Below, one piece after another: positions 1-5,445 of a stretch of 6,535 bases of DNA. The DNA is taken from contig JAIVGT010000246.1 in NCBI GenBank assembly GCA_020201485.1, forward strand, positions 1 through 6,535, given 5' to 3'. How positions within the stretch are numbered: position 1 is the stretch's first letter; each line of letters starts with the position of its first letter. The position numbers were made by a program, and so were the translations under genes. The stretch is from Halobacteriales archaeon. Its GTDB lineage: Archaea; Thermoplasmatota; SW-10-69-26; JACQPN01; JAIVGT01. Below the pieces are notes generated by a model. That model made no database searches, was not told the DNA's origin, and was given only the letters and a program-made list of their open reading frames with translations.

Positions 1-1
1 C

Positions 2-23
2 CCCCGTCCGCCGCAACCGGCTT
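2..23 (+). repeat. Intergenic repeat, copy 1 (contiguous form)
   Basis: The 13-mer CCCCGTCCGCCGC (2-14) and the overlapping 10-mer CAACCGGCTT (14-23) occur here back to back. Both recur in the same order in the gap before the gene at 3025 (2953-2965 and 2984-2993), separated there by 18 bases. The copy leads straight into the TATA-like box of the first operon, so it may be a promoter-associated element. Its function is unknown. Confidence 0.5.
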
Positions 24-27
24 ATAG
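14..27 (+). promoter_or_regulatory. Probable archaeal-type promoter (BRE/TATA-like) of the regulator-ppsA operon
   Basis: CTTATAG at 21-27 is the only A/T-rich run in the leader of an otherwise extremely GC-rich region. CAACCGG just upstream is where a TFB-recognition element would lie. Archaeal TATA boxes sit about 25 bases before the transcription start, which predicts a start near 48-53 and a leader of about 30 bases that still contains the Shine-Dalgarno at 66-71. If the host were bacterial, the box could instead be read as a weak -10 element. The assignment rests on sequence and spacing only. Confidence 0.5.
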
Positions 28-51
28 CGGTGTGACATGAACGTCACCCGC
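27..51. promoter_or_regulatory. Operator-like inverted repeat overlapping promoter
   Basis: GTGAC (32-36) and GTCAC (43-47) form a perfect 5-base inverted repeat around a 6-base centre. The symmetry extends outward as GCGG (27-30) and CCGC (48-51), interrupted only by an unpaired T at 31, giving nine matched positions per arm. The repeat starts at the end of the TATA-like box and spans the region up to the predicted transcription start. A bound dimeric repressor there would block initiation. Another GTGAC half-site lies at 75-79, just before the start codon. The obvious candidate ligand is the HTH protein encoded immediately downstream, which is inference. Confidence 0.45.
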
Positions 52-65
52 GTGCCTACCGGCGC

Positions 66-71
66 GAGGAG
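66..71 (+). promoter_or_regulatory. Ribosome binding site deciding the GTG start
   Basis: GAGGAG lies 8 bases before the GTG at 80 and selects it as the start. The nearby GTG at 75 is out of frame and too close to the motif. Confidence 0.7.
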
Positions 72-79
72 TTTGTGAC

Positions 80-502
80 GTGGCTGTTCCGGACCCGGTC
101 CTGGAGAACCACATCCGCATCGCCGGCCAGCTCGCGGTGAGCGAGGACCCGGGCCGCGTCGTGCGCGGCCTGCGCGAGCGCTTCGGCTTCACCCAGGAGC
201 AGCTCGCCGGCCTGCTGCGCATGCGGCGCGAGAGCCTGAGCCGCATCGAAGGCGGGCGCGTCGCGCCGAGCACCGGGTTCATCCAGCGCCTGGCCAGCAT
301 CATGGCCCTGACGCAGGTCGTGCGGGAGCACCTCGCCGAGGGCGACGCGCGCGGCGCGGCGATCGACGACGCGTACCTGCAGCGCACCGCGCTCGGCCTG
401 CGCCTGCAGCGCGAGGTCGCGGACGAGGTCGTGCTCGCGGCCATGATGGGTTACGAGCAGAAGAAGCGGGGCATCCTGAAGATCCTGGAGGAGCGAGCAT
501 GA
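80..502 (+). CDS. XRE/Cro-type helix-turn-helix transcriptional regulator
   Basis: This 140-residue cytoplasmic DNA-binding protein has an XRE-like helix-turn-helix at about residues 26-75. The pattern FTQEQLAGLL (37-46) covers the first two helices and RRESLSRIEGGR (49-60) the recognition helix and its following turn. The N-terminal stretch IAGQLAVSEDPG (14-25) resembles the lead-in of archaeal HTH proteins of this kind, a recollection rather than a search. Residues 76-140 are mostly charged and predicted helical, ending in a Lys/Arg/Glu-rich helix; they may serve dimerisation or sensing, but no known ligand domain is recognised. The start is a GTG with a good Shine-Dalgarno. The stop overlaps the ppsA start (ATGA), so the two are co-translated, and an operator-like repeat lies in the promoter. 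The likely role is local control of its own operon, and hence of PEP synthase, which is inference. HTH assignment is firm; target and effector are unknown. Confidence 0.85.
   Translation: MAVPDPVLENHIRIAGQLAVSEDPGRVVRGLRERFGFTQEQLAGLLRMRRESLSRIEGGRVAPSTGFIQRLASIMALTQVVREHLAEGDARGAAIDDAYLQRTALGLRLQREVADEVVLAAMMGYEQKKRGILKILEERA
487..493 (+). promoter_or_regulatory. Ribosome binding site of ppsA inside the upstream gene
   Basis: GGAGGAG lies 5 bases before the ATG at 499, within the last codons of the regulator gene. With the ATGA stop/start overlap this indicates translational coupling. Confidence 0.75.
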
Positions 503-2949
503 GCAAGCAGGTCGTGTGGGTCCACGAAGTGGGCAGGGCGGACATCGCCGTCGCGGGCGGCAAGGGCGCGAACCTCGGCGAGATGGTCCAGGTCGGCTTC
601 CCCGTGCCGCCGGCCTTCGTCGTCACGGCGCAGGCCTACGCCGATTTCGTCAACAGCTCCGGGCTGCGCAAGCAGGTCGAGGAGTCCCTCAAGGGCCTCA
701 ACCCGGACGACAACCGCGCGCTGCACGAGGCGAGCGAGCGCATCCGCAAGCTCTTCACGCAGGCCAAGCTCCCCGACGACCTGGCGAAGCAGATCCGCGA
801 CGCGTACGCCAGCCTGAGCAAGGGCACCGAGGGCGGCGCGTTCGTGGCGGTGCGCAGCAGCGCCACCGCCGAGGACCTGCCCGAGGCGAGCTTCGCCGGG
901 CAGCAGGACACGTTCCTCAACGTGCGCGGCCAGGAGGACGTGCCGAAGAAGGTCCTGCAGTGCTGGAGCAGCCTGTTCACGCCGCGCGCCATCTTCTACC
1001 GCGCCAAGCAGCGCTTCGACACGGACAAGGTCAACATCGCGGTCGTCGTGCAGAAGATGGTCAACGCCGACAAGGCGGGCGTCATGTTCACCCGGCATCC
1101 GACGACGGGCGCGGAGCAGCTCATCGTCGAAGGGGCCCTGGGCCTGGGCGAGGGCGTGGTCAGCGGCACGGTCAGCCCGGACAACTACGTGTGCAACCCG
1201 CAGGGCGAGGCGATGCAGGTCACGGTCGCCACGCAGGAGAACATGTACGTGCGCGGCCCGGACGGCAAGACGGCCGTGGTCAAGGTCCCGGCGGCGCAGC
1301 GCGACGCCCGCGTCGTCACCGACGCCGAGCTGAAGCAGCTCGTCAAGGTGGGCAAGCTCATCGAGAAGCACTACGGCACGCCGCAGGACATCGAGTGGGC
1401 CATCGAGAAGGGCGAGCTGTACGTGCTCCAGACGCGTCCCATCACGACCATCCGCGGCAACGGCCTGAGCGCGCCCGTCGCCACGCAGGGCACGCAGGGC
1501 AAGCAGGCCCCGAGCGGCGAGCCGAAGCTGCTGCTCAAGGGCCTGGGGGCCGCGCCCGGCATCGCGAGCGGCAAGGTCGCCATGCTCAAGGACGCCACGG
1601 AGCTGGCCAAGGTCCACGAAGGCGACGTCCTCGTCACGCAGATGACCATGCCCGACATGGTCCCGGCCATGAAGCGCGCCAGCGCCATCGTCACCGACGA
1701 GGGCGGCATGACCTGCCACGCCGCCATCGTGGCGCGGGAGCTGGGCATCCCGTGCATCGTCGGCACGAAGCGGGGCGAGCACCGGGCCACGAGCACGCTC
1801 AAGGAAGGCACGCTCATCACCGTCGACGGCGAGAAGGGCACGGTGCACGAGGGCAAGGTCGAGGCGGCGAAGCCCAAGGCGGGCAGCGCACCCGCCGCGG
1901 CGTCGAAGCCCGGCGCGGCCCCGAGCGCAGCCCCCATCGGCCCGGCGGCGAAGACGCTCACCGCGACGCAGGTGAAGGTCAACATCAGCATGCCCGAGGC
2001 CATCGACCGCGCCCTGAGCGTGGACCCGGACGGGGTCGGGCTGCTGCGCATCGAGCACATCGTGCTCGCCTTCGACGAGGACGCCCTGAAGCTGCCGCGC
2101 TCCGGCAAGACGGACGCCGGGGACGCGTACCCGCGGCCCGTGCACCCCGCCTGGGCCATCACGAACGGCCACCGCGAGGCCTACGTGCAGTTCCTCACGG
2201 ACAACTTCCGCAAGATCGTCGCCCCCATGGACCCGCGCATCGTGTGGATCCGCACCCTGGACTTCCCGACGGACGAGATGCGCAAGGCGCGCGGCGGCGA
2301 GGACGAGCCGCACGAGCACAACCCCATGCTCGGCTGGCGCGGGGTGCGCCGCGGCATCGAGCAGGAGGAGCTGCTCCTCGCCGAGTTCGAGGCGGTGAAG
2401 CGCCTCGTCGACGCCGGGCACAGGAACGTCGGCGTCATGCTCCCCCTCGTGCAGCACCCGCGCGAGATCCGCCGCTCCAAGGAGCTGGCGAGCCAGGCGG
2501 GATTGCGGCCGCACATCGACTGCCAGTGGGGCATCATGGTCGAGATCCCGGCCGCGGCCATCATCATCGACGAGCTGCTGAAGGAAGGCCTGGACTTCGT
2601 CTCCTTCGGCACGAACGACCTCACGCAGTACACGCTGGCCGTGGACCGCAACTCGCAGAACGTCGCCCACCTCTACGACGAGTTCCACCCGGCGGTGGCG
2701 CGCCTCATCGAGCACACCATCCAGGAGTGCAGGAAGGCCGGGGTGGAGACGAGCATCTGCGGGCAGGCGGGCTCGAACCCGAAGTTCGTGGAGAAGCTCG
2801 TGCGCTGGGGCATCACCTCCGTCAGCGCGAACATCGACGCCCTGCCGCGCGTGCGCGAGACCGTCGCGCGCACGGAGCAGAAGCTCGTCCTGGACGCGGC
2901 GCGGGACTGGCGCGCCGCGCAGCCCAGCCACGGGCATCCGCACGGCTGA
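499..2949 (+). CDS. ppsA: Phosphoenolpyruvate synthase (pyruvate, water dikinase)
   Basis: This 816-residue enzyme converts pyruvate, ATP and water to PEP, AMP and phosphate, the entry step of gluconeogenesis from pyruvate, in the cytoplasm. The ATP-grasp domain covers about 1-330, with GGKGANLGEM (20-29), VRSSATAEDLP (118-128) and QTRP (311-314). The swivelling phosphohistidine domain is at about 345-453, with GGMTCHAAI and catalytic His407; Thr405 corresponds to the threonine phosphorylated in the E. coli enzyme. The C-terminal PEP/pyruvate barrel is at about 486-800, with LLRIE (515-519), RTLD (585-588), NPMLGWRG (608-615), Glu682, FGTNDLTQY (703-711) and catalytic Cys754 in SICGQA. All key residues are present, so it should be active. 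The length is close to the family norm. The barrel resembles archaeal PEP synthases. Oddities are an Ala/Pro/Lys-rich linker at 454-485, an extra loop at about 524-549 and a His-rich tail (811-815). It is coupled to the regulator upstream. Confidence 0.96.
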   Translation: MSKQVVWVHEVGRADIAVAGGKGANLGEMVQVGFPVPPAFVVTAQAYADFVNSSGLRKQVEESLKGLNPDDNRALHEASERIRKLFTQAKLPDDLAKQIRDAYASLSKGTEGGAFVAVRSSATAEDLPEASFAGQQDTFLNVRGQEDVPKKVLQCWSSLFTPRAIFYRAKQRFDTDKVNIAVVVQKMVNADKAGVMFTRHPTTGAEQLIVEGALGLGEGVVSGTVSPDNYVCNPQGEAMQVTVATQENMYVRGPDGKTAVVKVPAAQRDARVVTDAELKQLVKVGKLIEKHYGTPQDIEWAIEKGELYVLQTRPITTIRGNGLSAPVATQGTQGKQAPSGEPKLLLKGLGAAPGIASGKVAMLKDATELAKVHEGDVLVTQMTMPDMVPAMKRASAIVTDEGGMTCHAAIVARELGIPCIVGTKRGEHRATSTLKEGTLITVDGEKGTVHEGKVEAAKPKAGSAPAAASKPGAAPSAAPIGPAAKTLTATQVKVNISMPEAIDRALSVDPDGVGLLRIEHIVLAFDEDALKLPRSGKTDAGDAYPRPVHPAWAITNGHREAYVQFLTDNFRKIVAPMDPRIVWIRTLDFPTDEMRKARGGEDEPHEHNPMLGWRGVRRGIEQEELLLAEFEAVKRLVDAGHRNVGVMLPLVQHPREIRRSKELASQAGLRPHIDCQWGIMVEIPAAAIIIDELLKEGLDFVSFGTNDLTQYTLAVDRNSQNVAHLYDEFHPAVARLIEHTIQECRKAGVETSICGQAGSNPKFVEKLVRWGITSVSANIDALPRVRETVARTEQKLVLDAARDWRAAQPSHGHPHG
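1482..1499 (+). repeat. Two tandem 9-base units in ppsA linker
   Basis: CACGCAGGG occurs twice in direct succession (1482-1490, 1491-1499), followed by a degenerate third unit CAAGCAGGC (1500-1508). It encodes a repeating Thr-Gln-Gly pattern near residues 329-336, in the hinge between the ATP-grasp and phosphohistidine domains. This looks like a small in-frame duplication that lengthened a flexible linker. Confidence 0.6.
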
Positions 2950-2952
2950 GCG

Positions 2953-2993
2953 CCCCGTCCGCCGCGCGCCTAGGCTCCGCACACAACCGGCTT
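2953..2993 (+). repeat. Intergenic repeat, copy 2 (split form), in the ppsA-CRTAC1-like gap
   Basis: The 75-base gap 2950-3024 contains CCCCGTCCGCCGC (2953-2965) and CAACCGGCTT (2984-2993), both identical to the left edge of the window. Here they are separated by 18 bases that include the palindrome GCCTAGGC (2968-2975). Unlike copy 1, CTT is followed by CACCCCC rather than a TATA-like box. It lies 31 bases before the ATG at 3025, so it could be a weak promoter for the next gene. I see no terminator with a T-run in this gap. Confidence 0.5.
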
Positions 2994-3016
2994 CACCCCC
3001 GGCCCCGCTCGCCGCC

Positions 3017-3022
3017 GGAGGG
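3017..3022 (+). promoter_or_regulatory. Closely spaced ribosome binding site of the FG-GAP gene
   Basis: GGAGGG lies only 2 bases before the ATG at 3025, tighter than the 5-8 base spacing of the other genes here. A 5-base-pair stem (CCGGC 2999-3003 with GCCGG 3014-3018) would partly cover it. No alternative in-frame start gives a better signal peptide. Confidence 0.5.
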
Positions 3023-3024
3023 CC

Positions 3025-5331
3025 ATGCGCCGGGTTGGGGCCAGCATCCTCGCTCTCGCCATCCTCGCCGCCAGCCTGGGCTCCGGCCACGGCGACCCGC
3101 CGAGCGTCGGCCGCGCCCGGTACGCGGACGAGACCGTCGCCGCGGGCCTGGGCAGCTACCTGCACGCCGGCTTCCTCGGCAACGTCAGCACCCACCCCAT
3201 CTTCACCGAGATCGCCGGCCCGGGCGCGTGCTGGCTGGACGCGGATGGCGATGGCCGGCTCGACGCCTACCTCGTCAACGGCGTGTACCAGACCACCTCC
3301 GAGCTGAACGCGGCGCGTCAGCCGCACAGCGGGCTGTGGCTGCAGGGGGATGCCGGCTTCGCCGAGCGGGACAGCGCCGCGCGCCTCGTCGGCATCTACT
3401 TCGGCTGCGCGGCCGCGGACTACGACAACGATGGGCATCCCGACGTGTTCGTGACCGGCTTCGGGGGCAGCGTGCTCCTCCGCAACCGGGGGGACGGCGC
3501 GTTCGACAACGTCACGGCCGCGCTGGGCGTGGCGGACGCGGCGTGCGGGGACTGGCCGTGCTGGGCGACGAGCGCGACCTGGTTCGACTACGACCGCGAC
3601 GGCTGCCTCGACCTCTTCGTGGACCATTTCGGGAACTACGACCTCGCGCACCCGCCGCCGGAGAACGGCCCGGAGGTGGCACCGCCGCAGCAGAACCGCT
3701 TGTTCCACGGCGCTTGCGGCGGGGCGTTCACCGACGTGACGGAGGCCGCCGGCCTGACGCAGGTGCGGCACTCCTGGAGCAGCGCCGCCGCCGACCTCGA
3801 CGACGACGGCTGGCCCGACCTCTACGTCAGCAACGACGGGGACGGCAACGACCTCCTCCTGAACCAGGCCGACGGCACGTTCGCGCCCTGGGACACCCCG
3901 GCCAACAACAGCTTGCGTCACGGCATGGGCACCGCCATCGGCGACCTCGACCTGGACGGGCACTTCGACGTGGTCACGACGAACTTCGTCACCGAGGCCA
4001 ACGGCCTGTTCCTCGGCGGCAACGGCTACGCCGACATCGGCAGCGGGCAGCCGTTCGACGACGCCGTGCCGCAGAGCGGCTGGGCGGCGCGCATCGCCGA
4101 CCTCGACAACAACGGCTGGCCCGACCTCATGGTCGTGAACGGGCTGACGGAGACCATCGGCGGGCGCATCCCGTCCGAGGAGCCGGTCCTGCTCTACGAG
4201 AACCTGGGCCAAGGGGCTTACCAGCGCATCCGCGACGACGTCGGGCCGAGCCTGGCGCAGGAGCTCACCGGCCGCGGCGCGGCGTGGGGCGACTACGACG
4301 ACGACGGCGCGCTCGACGTCCTCCTCATGGAGGCGGGCCCGTCACCGGCGCACCTCCTCCACGCCCGGCAGGTCGGGGGGAACGCGCTCACCCTCGACCT
4401 CGTCGGCGCGCACGCGGGCACGACGCGCGACGCGGTCGGCGCGCGTGTCACGGTGCGCGCTCCCGGCCTGCCCGACCAGGTGCAGGAGAAGATGCTCGGC
4501 GAGGGCTTCCTCAGCAGCAGCGACCCCCGGCTCCACGTCGGCCTGGGCGACGCGACGCACGCCGACGTGGGCATCCGCTGGCCGGACGGGAGCACGCAGA
4601 CCTTCCCGGCGACCGCGAACACGTTCCTGCGCGTGACCGAGGGCGACGCGCCCGTGGTCCTCCGCGCCCTGCCCGTGGTCAGCATCAGCGGCCCCGCCGC
4701 CGGGCAGCGCCTCGAGCCGCTCGCGTTCACCGCCCAGGCCAGCGCGCCGGCCGGCATCGCAGGCATCGCCTGGGAGTTCCCCGAGGGCACGGGCGAAGGC
4801 GCGAGCGTGGCCCACGCCTTCACCGACGTCGGCTGGAGCGCAGTGCGCGCCACGGCCACCGACGCCCACGGGCGCACCAGCACCCACGGCACGCAGGTCT
4901 TCGTCACCGACCACCTCCAGGCCAGCCTCGCCTTCGACGAGGACGCGTTCCTCCCCGCCGAGCAGGCGCGGGGCAACGCCACGGTCCGCTTCAGCAACGG
5001 CGACCCGGTGCGCGGGGCCTCGGTCCACATCGCCATCGCGTACAGCACGGGCCTGCCCGCCCTCGACGCGCTCCTCGCCCAACTCCCGCGCGCCGTGCGC
5101 CAGGTCCTGACGGGCGACGAGGCGTGGGAGGTGGACGTGGAGACCGGCCCCGACGGGCGGGCCCCGTTCGTCGTGCCGTTCACCGCGCCCAGCCCCACCG
5201 GCCTCGTGGACCTGTCCACGAACCATCCCGGCACGTACGTCGTCACGGCGACGGGCGGCGCGCGGGGCAGCAGCTTCGACCCCGCGCTGGGCCGGTTCAG
5301 CGTCGCCCCGGCCCTGCCCAGGCTGTCGTGA
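3025..5331 (+). CDS. Secreted CRTAC1-like protein: FG-GAP/VCBS repeats, ASPIC/UnbV domain, Ig/PKD-like tail
   Basis: This 768-residue exported protein has an N-terminal signal peptide (Arg2-Arg3, then a hydrophobic stretch to about residue 19; no lipobox Cys). Seven calcium-binding loops of type DxDxDGxxD start at residues 72, 132, 188, 257, 307, 359 and 423, the number expected for a seven-bladed integrin-alpha-like propeller. An ASPIC/UnbV-type domain follows at about 452-535, with the typical RWPDG (518-522). Residues about 551-629 look like a PKD/Ig-like beta module. Residues 630-768 are a further beta-rich segment of unrecognised family, ending without a transmembrane anchor or sorting signal. 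All six cysteines (69, 128, 174, 179, 194, 231) lie in the first half and could form disulfides outside the cell. The family is usually thought to act in extracellular binding or adhesion; no enzyme activity is predicted, and the partner is unknown. It is followed by another exported protein. Confidence 0.88.
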   Translation: MRRVGASILALAILAASLGSGHGDPPSVGRARYADETVAAGLGSYLHAGFLGNVSTHPIFTEIAGPGACWLDADGDGRLDAYLVNGVYQTTSELNAARQPHSGLWLQGDAGFAERDSAARLVGIYFGCAAADYDNDGHPDVFVTGFGGSVLLRNRGDGAFDNVTAALGVADAACGDWPCWATSATWFDYDRDGCLDLFVDHFGNYDLAHPPPENGPEVAPPQQNRLFHGACGGAFTDVTEAAGLTQVRHSWSSAAADLDDDGWPDLYVSNDGDGNDLLLNQADGTFAPWDTPANNSLRHGMGTAIGDLDLDGHFDVVTTNFVTEANGLFLGGNGYADIGSGQPFDDAVPQSGWAARIADLDNNGWPDLMVVNGLTETIGGRIPSEEPVLLYENLGQGAYQRIRDDVGPSLAQELTGRGAAWGDYDDDGALDVLLMEAGPSPAHLLHARQVGGNALTLDLVGAHAGTTRDAVGARVTVRAPGLPDQVQEKMLGEGFLSSSDPRLHVGLGDATHADVGIRWPDGSTQTFPATANTFLRVTEGDAPVVLRALPVVSISGPAAGQRLEPLAFTAQASAPAGIAGIAWEFPEGTGEGASVAHAFTDVGWSAVRATATDAHGRTSTHGTQVFVTDHLQASLAFDEDAFLPAEQARGNATVRFSNGDPVRGASVHIAIAYSTGLPALDALLAQLPRAVRQVLTGDEAWEVDVETGPDGRAPFVVPFTAPSPTGLVDLSTNHPGTYVVTATGGARGSSFDPALGRFSVAPALPRLS

Positions 5332-5399
5332 GACCGTGGGACGTTCCCGGGGCCCGGCCAAAGTCTCCTGAGAACGTACATGGCCCCAATGGGCTGCTT

Positions 5400-5429
5400 G
5401 CCGCCCGGTTGGCCGCTCGCTTGGGCGGC
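5400..5429 (+). other. Hairpin in the leader of the haloperoxidase-like gene
   Basis: GCCGCCC (5400-5406) and GGGCGGC (5423-5429) are perfect 7-base complements around a 16-base loop, ending 3 bases before the Shine-Dalgarno at 5433. With no T-run after it, it is a poor terminator, so it more likely affects translation or message stability, or is a chance product of GC richness. The rest of the 114-base gap (5332-5445) contains the small inverted repeat GGGA/TCCC (5338-5348) and a relatively A/T-rich stretch at 5359-5381 that could hold a weak promoter. I see no gene in the gap. Confidence 0.4.
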
Positions 5430-5432
5430 CCA

Positions 5433-5438
5433 GGGAGG
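5433..5438 (+). promoter_or_regulatory. Ribosome binding site selecting a TTG start
   Basis: GGGAGG lies 7 bases before the TTG at 5446. The in-frame ATGs at 5380 and 5473 lack a well-spaced motif, so this site decides the start. Confidence 0.65.
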
Positions 5439-5445
5439 CTTCAGC

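Noticed and set aside
2032..2055. Ile518 in LLRIE, where many relatives have Thr, as a sign of an inactive PEP synthase
   Set aside because: The E. coli enzyme also lacks Thr there (Leu), and the catalytic His, Cys and barrel motifs are intact.
2950..3024. Rho-independent-style terminator after ppsA
   Set aside because: The only stems are short, and no T-run follows any of them.
3025..3090. Tat-type signal peptide on the propeller protein (Arg2-Arg3)
   Set aside because: The paired arginines are not followed by the hydrophobic Tat pattern with Phe/Leu and Lys, and they sit at the extreme N-terminus. An ordinary Sec signal fits better.
451..4212. Very long open frame on the minus strand (1253 codons)
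   Set aside because: It lies antisense to ppsA and the propeller gene, spans their intergenic gap, and encodes a low-complexity Arg/Ala/Val/His/Asp-rich product. It is a by-product of stop-poor antisense frames in GC-rich coding DNA.
5380..5445. Upstream ATG as start of the haloperoxidase-like gene
   Set aside because: It has no ribosome binding site, and the added residues would put a Pro/Gly/Trp-rich stretch before the signal peptide. TTG at 5446 has a well-placed motif and gives a standard signal peptide.
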